From: Bacteroidales bacterium UBA3816
GTDB lineage: Bacteria; Bacteroidota; Bacteroidia; Bacteroidales; P3
Reading direction: 5' to 3'
Length of the DNA: 6,790 nucleotides
Assembly: GCA_002368955.1 (NCBI GenBank)
Contig: DFDY01000021.1
Span: 1 to 6,790, forward strand
Position numbers and translations under genes: made by a program. Positions within the stretch are counted from its first letter, which is position 1; each line of letters begins with the position of its first letter. Shown piece after piece: positions 1 to 6,046 of the stretch. The notes beneath the pieces were generated by a model, which did no database searches, was not told the DNA's origin, and was given only the letters and a program-made list of their open reading frames with translations.

Positions 1-108
1 CCCACCCACCAGCACATCATCCGCTTTGCTCCTCCGCTGGTCATCACCGAAGAGCAGCTCCGCGAGGCTATCGCCATCATCAAAGAGGCCATCGCTTCGT
101 TTGAATAA
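1..108 (+). CDS. rocD: Ornithine aminotransferase, C-terminal end (partial)
   Basis: The frame is open from the first base and ends at TAA 106-108, giving 35 residues that include IRFAPPLVIT and a closing amphipathic helix. The R-(F/L)-APPLVIT stretch followed by an E-rich helix is the usual C-terminus of PLP-dependent class-III aminotransferases of the ornithine aminotransferase type. These enzymes convert ornithine plus 2-oxoglutarate to glutamate semialdehyde and glutamate in the cytoplasm. The related acetylornithine aminotransferase (ArgD) usually ends with a different 'LRxxPPL' pattern, so RocD is preferred, but with only the tail visible another class-III aminotransferase cannot be excluded. 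The PLP lysine and substrate-binding residues lie outside the window. Confidence 0.75.
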   Translation, partial: PTHQHIIRFAPPLVITEEQLREAIAIIKEAIASFE

Positions 109-128
109 TTATTAAAGGTTTACAATCA

Positions 129-181
129 ACAATGTACAGTGTATTGTGACAGCAATTGCTCACCAATACACTGTACGTTGT
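129..181. repeat. 18-bp inverted repeat, possible rocD terminator or operator
   Basis: The left arm 129-146 and right arm 164-181 pair over 18 positions: 17 Watson-Crick pairs and one G-T. The 17-nt spacer contains a perfect 10-bp palindrome, AGCAATTGCT (151-160). The structure starts 20 bases after the aminotransferase stop and ends 24 bases before the ATG of the next gene. It is followed only by TTTT at 184-187, so as an intrinsic terminator it has a weak tail and an AT-rich stem. It could instead be a DNA-level operator or a dispersed palindromic repeat. Confidence 0.6.
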
Positions 182-187
182 GCTTTT

Positions 188-200
188 AATGATTCTCATT
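188..200 (+). promoter_or_regulatory. Fur-box-like dyad upstream of the FGE-like gene
   Basis: AATGATTCTCATT has 5-bp arms (AATGA/TCATT) around TTC and matches 11 of 13 bases of the core of the classical Fur box (AATGATAATCATT). Its outer flanks match poorly. It lies 6-18 bases before ATG 206, where a bound repressor could block transcription or initiation. The call rests on sequence likeness only. The Fur consensus used is from proteobacteria, and the binding site of any Fur in this organism is unknown. Confidence 0.25.
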
Positions 201-205
201 TTGCC

Positions 206-2212
206 ATGAGGGACAAGATACAGAAAATGCTCTTTTTCGCGCTTGTTTTGTGCCTGTTTGTAGCCACTGGGGCACCCGCGCGGGCACAAGATGTGCGCCA
301 GACCATCACAGTGACGGTTGGCGACTGTAGTTTCGAGATGGTTTATGTGGCAGGGGGGTCCTATATTCAGGGCCACGATGAGGCTCCTTTTTTCTTCAGA
401 AGTATGCCCTCTCAGTCGGTGCTGGAACAGCTGGCCCACTATGCCGACGAGGCTCCCCGACACCGTGTAGACCTGTATGGGTTCTATATGGGCCGCTACG
501 AGGTAACGCAGCGCCTCTGGACCACCGTCATGGGCTACAATCCCTCCAACTTTGTGGGCGACGATTTGCCAGTGGAGCAGGTGGACTATTATGAGGTGAA
601 GGAATTCATCCGTCGGCTGAACGAGCTCACGAATATGAAATTCCGTCTGCCTACCGAGGCCGAATGGGAATATGCTGCGCGCGGTGGTAGGCGGTCTAAG
701 GGATACACCTACCCGGGTGGCGATGAAGCCATACGGATTGGATGGAACCACCTCAACAGCGATTTCTGTACCCATCCCGTCGGCGCTCTCATCCCCAATG
801 AACTGGGGCTCTACGACATGTCGGGCAACGTGTGGGAGTGGTGCAACGACTGGTACGACACATTGGCCTACCTTTGGGTGTACACTCAAGACAAAGACCG
901 TCCAGATTATATCAACACTAACAAAAAGTTGCGCAAGTGGTACTCGCTCAATCATGCCTTGATGACAGACGTTTACGGTCGCCCTTATGAGTCCAACAAC
1001 AAATTTCTCGACCCTCGTGGCCCCGACACCGGCATGTTCCGCGTGGGCCGAGGCGGCTCTTGGGCCGACGAGCCCCGATTTCTGCGCTCCTCCTATCGCA
1101 ATTTCTGGGTTCCCGAAAGAAAACTCAGCATCCTGGGGTTCCGTTTGGCACTCAGTTCGGCAGCCGACACCTCCCTCATGTGGATGCCCAACCAGTACCT
1201 CATCGACTCCATTGTCGACGGCAAGGTATACAAATCCATCACCACTGCCACCCTCGACCATCTCCAGCAGGGCATTCTCGAAGGCCTCTTCAGCGTTGGT
1301 CCCAACAAACGCATACACTTCTCCAGAGGCAACCTACAGTACAATGCGGCCGTCAACCAGTGGCGTTTTGCCGACCGCCAGCACGACCGCATAGGCATGG
1401 ACAATCTTGACTATGCCAAGGACTATGCCGGTTGGATAGACCTCTTTGCCTGGGGCACCAGCGGTTACCACGACAGAATGCCCTACTATTTCTCCCCCAA
1501 TCCCAAGTACTATGGCAACGGCAAGAAGAATATCGACGGCACCAGCTACGACTGGGGTGTCTACAACCGCATCAGCAACGGGGGCGACCACGTGGGGCTG
1601 TGGCGCACGCTGACCGTCAATGAGTGGATCTACCTCCTCATTCGTCGCCCCGATGCCATGCTGTTGCGCTCACAGGGTGTTGTCGAAGGTGTGGGCGGCA
1701 TCATCCTTCTGCCCGATGACTGGCTGCGGCGGGGCTTCGACACGCTTGATGCCAGCCGTGTCTACCAGTTCAGCCCCCAGCAGTGGAAATCGCTCGAACG
1801 CGGCGGGGCCGTCTTTCTGCCCACCGCAGGGGTGTGCCACATGGCGCGCTACAGCTTGGGATTACCGAAAACTGCCCTTGAGGGCATGCCCATCGAGGGG
1901 GTCGAAGTCAGCTTTGGTTCTCTGCGGCCCGAGACCCACGCCCCTGTGTCCAAGATGAACAGGGGCGAAGATCCTCTACCTTCCATTGCCCAAAAAGAAT
2001 TCAATTTGAAGTCTCAGTACCGCGAGCCCGACGAGGACGACCACCAGCTAGGCTACTACTGGACCTCCATCCACAATGATGATCGCACCGCTTTCAGCCT
2101 CCTCTTTGTTCTGGACATGAATGCCGTCATTGCCCCCGTAGAACGGCTCACGCGGTGCTCGGTCCGTCTGGTGCAGGATGTGGAGCAGCCCAAGAAGAAG
2201 GGCCGTAAATAA
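206..2212 (+). CDS. Secreted FGE/SUMF1-like protein fused to a Bacteroidota-type C-terminal domain
   Basis: The product has 668 residues. ATG 206 is chosen because it gives a clean signal peptide: K/R start, hydrophobic MLFFALVLCLFVA, then ARA|Q near residue 27. It therefore acts in the periplasm or at the surface; there is no lipobox. Residues ~42-318 form an FGE-sulfatase/SUMF1-like domain (C-type-lectin-like fold): MVYVAGGSYIQG (45-56), GRYEVTQRLW (96-105), FRLPTEAEWEYAARGG (146-161), GLYDMSGNVWEWCNDWY (201-217), RGGSW (282-286) and GFRLALS (311-317). The cysteines that make formylglycine in true FGE sit just after RGGS; here that stretch is WADEPRFLRSSYR, with none. A non-enzymatic role, as in GldJ/GldK-like relatives, is more likely than sulfatase maturation. 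Residues ~356-657 are a second domain with GLFSV (360-364), FSRGNLQYN, LFAWGTSGY, LWRTLTVNEWIYLL, LLPDDW, GAVFLPTAG, GYYWTS and a final SVRLV, a pattern I know from Bacteroidota surface proteins. The tail is basic (KKKGRK). Partner unknown. Confidence 0.88.
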   Translation: MRDKIQKMLFFALVLCLFVATGAPARAQDVRQTITVTVGDCSFEMVYVAGGSYIQGHDEAPFFFRSMPSQSVLEQLAHYADEAPRHRVDLYGFYMGRYEVTQRLWTTVMGYNPSNFVGDDLPVEQVDYYEVKEFIRRLNELTNMKFRLPTEAEWEYAARGGRRSKGYTYPGGDEAIRIGWNHLNSDFCTHPVGALIPNELGLYDMSGNVWEWCNDWYDTLAYLWVYTQDKDRPDYINTNKKLRKWYSLNHALMTDVYGRPYESNNKFLDPRGPDTGMFRVGRGGSWADEPRFLRSSYRNFWVPERKLSILGFRLALSSAADTSLMWMPNQYLIDSIVDGKVYKSITTATLDHLQQGILEGLFSVGPNKRIHFSRGNLQYNAAVNQWRFADRQHDRIGMDNLDYAKDYAGWIDLFAWGTSGYHDRMPYYFSPNPKYYGNGKKNIDGTSYDWGVYNRISNGGDHVGLWRTLTVNEWIYLLIRRPDAMLLRSQGVVEGVGGIILLPDDWLRRGFDTLDASRVYQFSPQQWKSLERGGAVFLPTAGVCHMARYSLGLPKTALEGMPIEGVEVSFGSLRPETHAPVSKMNRGEDPLPSIAQKEFNLKSQYREPDEDDHQLGYYWTSIHNDDRTAFSLLFVLDMNAVIAPVERLTRCSVRLVQDVEQPKKKGRK

Positions 2213-2243
2213 ACCTTGCCCTGTGGTAACTTCGGCACCAACC

Positions 2244-2303
2244 CACTTCACAGCCGTATCCCGTCCGTATCTCACACGTTATGGGAGTGGGTGTGAAGTG
2301 TTT
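2244..2303 (+). terminator. Possible weak terminator after the FGE-like gene
   Basis: CACTTCACA (2244-2252) and TGTGAAGTG (2292-2300) are perfect 9-bp inverted repeats separated by 39 bases, followed by TTTAAGCTTTTG. They start 31 bases after the stop of the upstream gene. The long loop and broken T-run make this a weak intrinsic terminator. The loop also holds two copies of CCGTATC 11 bases apart (2254 and 2265). It may instead be an incidental dyad. Confidence 0.3.
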
Positions 2304-2361
2304 AAGCTTTTGTAATTATGTGTATTATATTCGAATTCTACGGGAACCGTTTTTTTTTGTC

Positions 2362-2369
2362 CAAAGATA
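2362..2369 (-). promoter_or_regulatory. Orphan -7 element (TATCTTTG) pointing leftward
   Basis: Read on the minus strand, these bases are TATCTTTG, a full match to the Bacteroidota -7 consensus TAnnTTTG. No minus-strand gene lies within reach to the left, so if active it would make RNA antisense to the end of the FGE-like gene. No TTTG sits at the usual 19-21 base distance; the nearest (2396-2399) is 26 bases away. Chance occurrence is quite possible. Confidence 0.25.
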
Positions 2370-2423
2370 CAATGAAAAGCTGTGGCTGGCGTTATCAAAT
2401 AAAATATCCTAAAACACAACGCT

Positions 2424-3443
2424 TTGACTAGGCCTAAATTACTATTCCTCCTGCTGCCACTATGGCTGCCGCTCATGGGCTGGGGACAGTCCAACGAGGC
2501 GCAGGAGGTCATCCGCATCTGGCAGACACGGGACCGTGCCATAGAGTTGCGCACGCGCCTGTCCAATGATTACCACGACACGGTGGCCGTTGAGGAGCTG
2601 GCACGGCTCTACTACTACGACTATCTGGACCAGAACGGAGGCGTGCGCTTTGCCGATGCCGACCGCTGGGAACCCGATGACCACGGCCGCTATGACTTTC
2701 CCCATCTAGAGCCCGCCTTTGCCAATTGTGCCGACAGTGCCCTCTGGTACCTGCTGCACCTTTGGAGCCGCAATCCGGAGGTCTACGACTATCTCTATTA
2801 TCCTATCGTCCAGTTGGAAAACTATCTCAATCTGGACCATACTGCCTATATCCTCCCGCCTGAGGCCTATTCCCCTGGCCGCTATTTTCCGGATAATTAT
2901 TTCACGGTTTTCAACCTCGACGATTGGCAGCACAACTACACGGTCGACCTCTTGGAGGGCATGAAGCAGGCACGCGATTTTGCCCATATGGCAGCGCTGC
3001 GGTTGGCCGACATGGACGAACGCGACTTCCACGGCACCATGCAGGAAGGGGAGGCGACCCATTTTCGGCTGCTGGAGAGCCGTCTGGGCGTGTGCCGTCT
3101 CTATCGCATCGACCTGAACGGTGGGCTGCCGACGCTCTACTACAAAGAGGCTGGCATGAATCCTAAGCCCTCGTTGGATGGCCGCTACCATTATTCGGTG
3201 CTAAAGGAGGCCAAGCGACAAATCTCACGTGAGCAATGGCAGGAGTTCCAACGCCTGTTAGATTCGATTGACTTTGACTTGCCGTTGCCCTATTCTCTCT
3301 GCGGAATTGGCACCGATGGGCCTACTTTTCTTTTGGAGCAAATCAGTACCGACGGCTACAAGGCCCGCAGCACTGCCTGTCCCGATGTGTTGGAACAACG
3401 GCTGGTGGCCCTATTGAAAAAATATGTGGGGAGGATTCGATAA
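2424..3443 (+). CDS. Secreted protein of unknown function, 339 residues
   Basis: I cannot assign this to a named family with confidence. The start is TTG 2424: no in-frame ATG lies between the upstream TAA (2400-2402) and the signal peptide, and starting here gives a textbook leader (TRPK, then a Leu-rich core to ~residue 19, probable cleavage near GWG|Q, residue 21). There is no lipobox cysteine, so periplasmic or secreted. Residues ~55-135 are helical and rich in Tyr and Trp (LARLYYYDYL, ADSALWYLLHLW, YYPIVQLENYL), loosely TPR/Sel1-like. Residues ~215-330 form a mixed region: RLYRIDLNGG, then SREQWQEFQRLLDSIDF, then GIGTDGPTFLLE (294-305) and a final helix. The W-x2-F-x2-LL ... DGxxxxLE order recalls uncharacterised Bacteroidota proteins. 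It lies 211 bases after the FGE-like gene in the same direction, so co-transcription is possible but not shown. Its stop falls inside the loop of the shared hairpin at 3424-3455. Confidence 0.82.
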   Translation: MTRPKLLFLLLPLWLPLMGWGQSNEAQEVIRIWQTRDRAIELRTRLSNDYHDTVAVEELARLYYYDYLDQNGGVRFADADRWEPDDHGRYDFPHLEPAFANCADSALWYLLHLWSRNPEVYDYLYYPIVQLENYLNLDHTAYILPPEAYSPGRYFPDNYFTVFNLDDWQHNYTVDLLEGMKQARDFAHMAALRLADMDERDFHGTMQEGEATHFRLLESRLGVCRLYRIDLNGGLPTLYYKEAGMNPKPSLDGRYHYSVLKEAKRQISREQWQEFQRLLDSIDFDLPLPYSLCGIGTDGPTFLLEQISTDGYKARSTACPDVLEQRLVALLKKYVGRIR

Positions 3444-3455
3444 CCCTCCCCACAT
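3417..3455 (-). terminator. Intrinsic terminator of the zinc ATPase gene
   Basis: ATGTGGGGAGG (3424-3434) and CCTCCCCACAT (3445-3455) form a perfect 11-bp GC-rich stem with a 10-base loop. On the minus strand it is followed after one base by six T residues (complement of 3422-3417). It begins 10 bases past the ATPase stop. On the plus strand only a poor T-run (GTTGTTTGG) follows, and the stem overlaps the last codons of the 339-residue gene, so any plus-strand termination would be weaker. Confidence 0.85.
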
Positions 3456-3465
3456 GTTGTTTGGT

Positions 3466-5454
3466 TCATTCGCTAACCCGCAACGTCCGCATGGCGTTGA
3501 GGACAGCCAGGACGGTCACGCCCACGTCGCCGAAGACGGCCAGCCACATGGTGCAGTTGCCGGTGGCGGCCAGGAGCAGGATGAGCACCTTCACCCCGAT
3601 GGCAAACCACACGTTCTGCCGCGCAATGCGGAGGGTGCGGCGTGCAATGGCAATGGCGGTGGCAATCTTGGAGGGCTTGTCGTCCATCAGCACCACGTCG
3701 GCGGCTTCAATGGCGGCATCGCTTCCTAGGCCTCCCATGGCAATGCCCACATCGGCACGGGCCAGCACCGGGGCATCGTTGATGCCGTCGCCCACAAAGG
3801 CCAGGGTGGTGCCCGCGGGTTTCGCGCCCAGCAGTTGCTCCATGTGGGCCACTTTGTCGGTGGGCAACAGCTCGGCATAGTATTCGCTCAGGCCTAGTTT
3901 CTGGGCCACTTCGGCTGCCACTGCCTGGCGGTCGCCGGTGAGCATCACCGTGCGGCCCACGCCCATTTCATGGAGGCTGCGGATGGCTTGGGCACTGTCG
4001 GACTTAATCCGGTCGTTGATGACGATGTGGCCGGCATATTCTCCCTCGATGGCCACATGGATGATGGTGCCCGTAAGCTCGCAGTCGTGCCACGGGATGC
4101 CCATGGCCTCCATCATCTTGCTGTTGCCCACGCTCACCAGTTGGCCCTCGACACGGGCACGGATGCCCTGTCCGGCTATCTCCTCCACGTCGCTCACGCG
4201 ACAGCCGTCGGTGGCCTCGTCGGGGAAGGCATCGCGCAGGGCGGCTGCGACGGGATGGGTGGAGAAGTGCTCCACATGGGCGGCCAGATGGAGCAGATGG
4301 TACTCGTCGATGCGCTCGGGATGGACGGCCTCCACGGCAAACTGTCCGTGAGTGAGGGTGCCGGTCTTGTCAAACACCACCGTGCCCACGCGCGCAAGGG
4401 TTTCCATGTAGTTGGAACCTTTCACCAAAATGCCTTTGCGCGAGGCGCCTCCGATGCCGCCAAAGAAGGAGAGCGGCACGCTCAGCACCAGGGCGCAAGG
4501 ACAGCTCACCACGAGGAACATCAGTGCGCGGTAGAGCCAGGTGACGAATCCCTCACGATAGGTGTCGTAGAAGAAAGGCGGAATGAAGGCCAGCAAGACA
4601 GCCGCCAAGACCACAATGGGGGTGTAGACACGGGCAAAACGACTGATAAAATGTTCGCTATGGGATTTGTGCTCACTGGCATTCTCCACCAAGTCGATGA
4701 TTTTGGAGACGGTGCTTTGGCCGAAATCTTTGGTGGTGCGCACACGGATAACCCCGCTGAGGTTGACACAGCCCGAGATCACTTCGTCGCCTTGGCACAG
4801 GTCACGCGGGGCACTCTCGCCCGTCAGGGCCACGGTGTTGAGGCTGCTGCTGCCCTCGATGACCACGCCGTCCAGCGGCACCTTTTCGCCGGGTTTGACC
4901 ACAATGGTTTCGCCCACCTGCACTTGGTCGGGTGCCACCGTGACCGTTGAGCTGCCGCGCTCCACATGGGCCGTGTCGGGGCGTAGGTCCATCAGTTGGG
5001 CAATGCTGGCACGGCTGCGGCCTTCGGCATAGCCCTCAAAGAGTTCGCCCACTTGGAAGAAAAGCATCACGAAGACGGCTTCAGGGTACTGGTGTTCGCC
5101 GCTGAGGAAACCGATGCCAAGGGCCCCGAGTGTGGCAACGGACATGAGGAAATTCTCATTGAACCAGTCCCCCTCGGCAATGCCTTCGGCCGCTTCCTTC
5201 AGTGTGCCCCAACCCACTATCAGATAGGGCACCAGGTAGACCGGCAGCAGCTGCCACAGGTTCATCTGGGTGCTTTTTTCGACCAGTACGGCACCCAACA
5301 GGGTCAGTGTCCCAAGGGCTATCAGCCATAGGCGGGCGCGGGTGCTCATTTCCTCTTCGTGGTGGTGCTCCTCTTCATGATGGTGGTGATGTTCATGGCA
5401 CTTGTGGTCGTGCCCATGACAACATTCATGCTCGTGATTATCGTTGTGAATCAT
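3466..5454 (-). CDS. zntA: Zn2+/Cd2+/Pb2+-exporting P1B-type ATPase with His-rich N-terminus
   Basis: This inner-membrane pump uses ATP to expel divalent soft metals. From ATG 5454 it has 662 residues. Visible landmarks: actuator TGES (211-214); metal-site CPC (318-320) in TM6; phosphorylation DKTGT (Asp362); nucleotide-domain HP (400-401); TGD (506-508); GDGIND (555-560). Lys622 in TM7 and Asp643 in TM8 fit the P1B-2 (zinc/cadmium/lead) signature rather than copper pumps. Eight membrane segments are predicted: ~42-58, 69-85, 102-117, 126-143, 277-296, 307-337, 616-632 and 636-655. There is no N-terminal HMA domain (no GMxCxxC); instead residues 1-36 hold 15 His, 9 Glu and 3 Cys, a probable metal-binding tail. 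That explains the length below E. coli ZntA (732). The frame is open to 5526, but the longer start would lie across the -7 promoter element, so 5454 is preferred. It is divergent from a Fur-family regulator. Confidence 0.95.
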   Translation of the reverse strand: MIHNDNHEHECCHGHDHKCHEHHHHHEEEHHHEEEMSTRARLWLIALGTLTLLGAVLVEKSTQMNLWQLLPVYLVPYLIVGWGTLKEAAEGIAEGDWFNENFLMSVATLGALGIGFLSGEHQYPEAVFVMLFFQVGELFEGYAEGRSRASIAQLMDLRPDTAHVERGSSTVTVAPDQVQVGETIVVKPGEKVPLDGVVIEGSSSLNTVALTGESAPRDLCQGDEVISGCVNLSGVIRVRTTKDFGQSTVSKIIDLVENASEHKSHSEHFISRFARVYTPIVVLAAVLLAFIPPFFYDTYREGFVTWLYRALMFLVVSCPCALVLSVPLSFFGGIGGASRKGILVKGSNYMETLARVGTVVFDKTGTLTHGQFAVEAVHPERIDEYHLLHLAAHVEHFSTHPVAAALRDAFPDEATDGCRVSDVEEIAGQGIRARVEGQLVSVGNSKMMEAMGIPWHDCELTGTIIHVAIEGEYAGHIVINDRIKSDSAQAIRSLHEMGVGRTVMLTGDRQAVAAEVAQKLGLSEYYAELLPTDKVAHMEQLLGAKPAGTTLAFVGDGINDAPVLARADVGIAMGGLGSDAAIEAADVVLMDDKPSKIATAIAIARRTLRIARQNVWFAIGVKVLILLLAATGNCTMWLAVFGDVGVTVLAVLNAMRTLRVSE

Positions 5455-5488
5455 ATGCTTATCTGTTTTCTTGTTTCTTAATAGATGA

Positions 5489-5527
5489 TGCAAAGATACA
5501 GTCTTTTTCCTGCAAATGAATTGCAAA
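5489..5527 (-). promoter_or_regulatory. zntA promoter (-7 TATCTTTG) with three phased TGCAAA hexamers
   Basis: On the minus strand 5498-5491 reads TATCTTTG, matching the Bacteroidota -7 consensus TAnnTTTG, and predicts a leader of about 30 bases before ATG 5454. The hexamer TGCAAA (plus strand) occurs at 5489-5494, 5511-5516 and 5522-5527, with start spacings of 22 and 11 bases, so all three face the same side of the helix; the first overlaps the -7 element. The two upstream TTTG copies are 14 and 25 bases from the -7 box rather than the usual 19-21, so they fit a -33 box poorly. They may be repressor half-sites, presumably for the divergent Fur-family protein; that link is inference. Confidence 0.6.
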
Positions 5528-5528
5528 C

Positions 5529-5564
5529 AAAAAACGCCGCCAAGGCAATAAACCGTGGCGGCGT
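5529..5564 (-). terminator. Minus-strand terminator hairpin between zntA and its regulator
   Basis: ACGCCGCCA (5534-5542) and TGGCGGCGT (5556-5564) form a perfect 9-bp GC-rich stem with a 13-base loop. Read on the minus strand, the stem runs into TTTTTT (complement of 5534-5529), the form of an intrinsic terminator. It lies upstream of the zntA -7 element, so it would stop leftward read-through from the genes on the right (antisense to the regulator) before it reaches zntA. On the plus strand it lies 15 bases before the regulator ATG, so if the regulator is transcribed from further left it would be a leader hairpin. Confidence 0.65.
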
Positions 5565-5579
5565 GCGTTATAAAGTATT

Positions 5580-6038
5580 ATGAAAGATAACCAAGTGCAA
5601 ACCCATACCGATGGCGGGACAGTGCAACCGGCGCCCTCATACGAGTCAATCCTTTCGCAGGAGGGCATCCGCGTGACGGCGGTGCGGCTGCTGGTGCTCA
5701 AGGCCGTCTATGCCCTGCGGGGGGCTTTTACCCTTCAGGATGTTGTAGATAAGTTGGGTACGGCCGACCATTCTTCTGTTTTCCGCACACTCACGCTTTT
5801 TGCCGACAAGGGGTTGCTACATCTTATCGACGACGGCTCGGGAGCACAGAAATACTGTGTCTGCCATTGTGAGGACCATCACCACCATCACGGCCACATC
5901 CATTTCACCTGCACCGTCTGCCACAAGACCTTCTGCCTCACCGAGGTGCCCATCCCGCCCGTGCCCGTGCCGCAAGGCTTTCATGTGGAAGAGTCGGAAT
6001 ATGTTATCAAAGGCGTCTGCCCCAATTGCCACAAGTAG
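5580..6038 (+). CDS. Fur-family (Zur-like) metal-responsive repressor
   Basis: This 152-residue cytoplasmic DNA-binding protein has the usual Fur length. Residues ~24-92 form the winged helix: GIRVTAVRLLVLKAV (29-43), TLQDVVDKLG (51-60) and the recognition-helix region SSVFRTLTLF (65-74), matching the family's (A/S)TVYRTL pattern. The dimerisation half carries HIHFTCTVC, where H106 and H108 are likely sensor-metal ligands, and two CxxC pairs, C111/C114 and C147/C150, the structural zinc site. A metal-rich hinge holds C93, C95, C97 and H100-H104. It is divergent from the zinc/cadmium ATPase with 125 bases between starts, so the likely target is that shared region. Whether it senses zinc, iron or peroxide cannot be read directly; the partner gene favours zinc. 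Start ATG 5580 has no Shine-Dalgarno site, normal for Bacteroidota. No -7 element for it was recognised on the plus strand. Confidence 0.92.
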   Translation: MKDNQVQTHTDGGTVQPAPSYESILSQEGIRVTAVRLLVLKAVYALRGAFTLQDVVDKLGTADHSSVFRTLTLFADKGLLHLIDDGSGAQKYCVCHCEDHHHHHGHIHFTCTVCHKTFCLTEVPIPPVPVPQGFHVEESEYVIKGVCPNCHK

Positions 6039-6046
6039 TTGTAAGT

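Noticed and set aside
146..205. GTG 146 as an upstream start of the FGE-like gene
   Set aside because: It would begin inside the 18-bp inverted repeat and put about 20 polar residues before the signal peptide; ATG 206 gives a normal leader.
206..1160. Active formylglycine-generating enzyme (sulfatase maturation)
   Set aside because: The catalytic cysteine pair is missing from the stretch after RGGS, and no sulfatase gene is in the window.
80..1318. 412-codon open frame on the minus strand
   Set aside because: It lies antisense to the FGE-like gene, whose domains are clear, and its translation shows no recognisable domain; GC-rich codon use readily leaves long antisense frames open.
3970..4950. 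326-codon open frame on the plus strand
   Set aside because: It is fully antisense to the P-type ATPase, whose motifs run through this whole stretch in the minus frame.
3466..5454. Copper-exporting ATPase, because of the CPC motif
   Set aside because: CPC is shared by several P1B groups. Lys in TM7 and Asp in TM8, with no copper-type TM7/TM8 residues, indicate the zinc/cadmium/lead group.
5455..5526. Upstream start of the ATPase at 5526
   Set aside because: The added 24 codons would overlap the -7 promoter element at 5491-5498 and add a basic stretch with no family likeness; ATG 5454 is preferred.
5459..5701. 80-codon open frame on the minus strand
   Set aside because: It crosses the divergent promoter region and the start of the regulator in antisense; its product has no recognisable motif.
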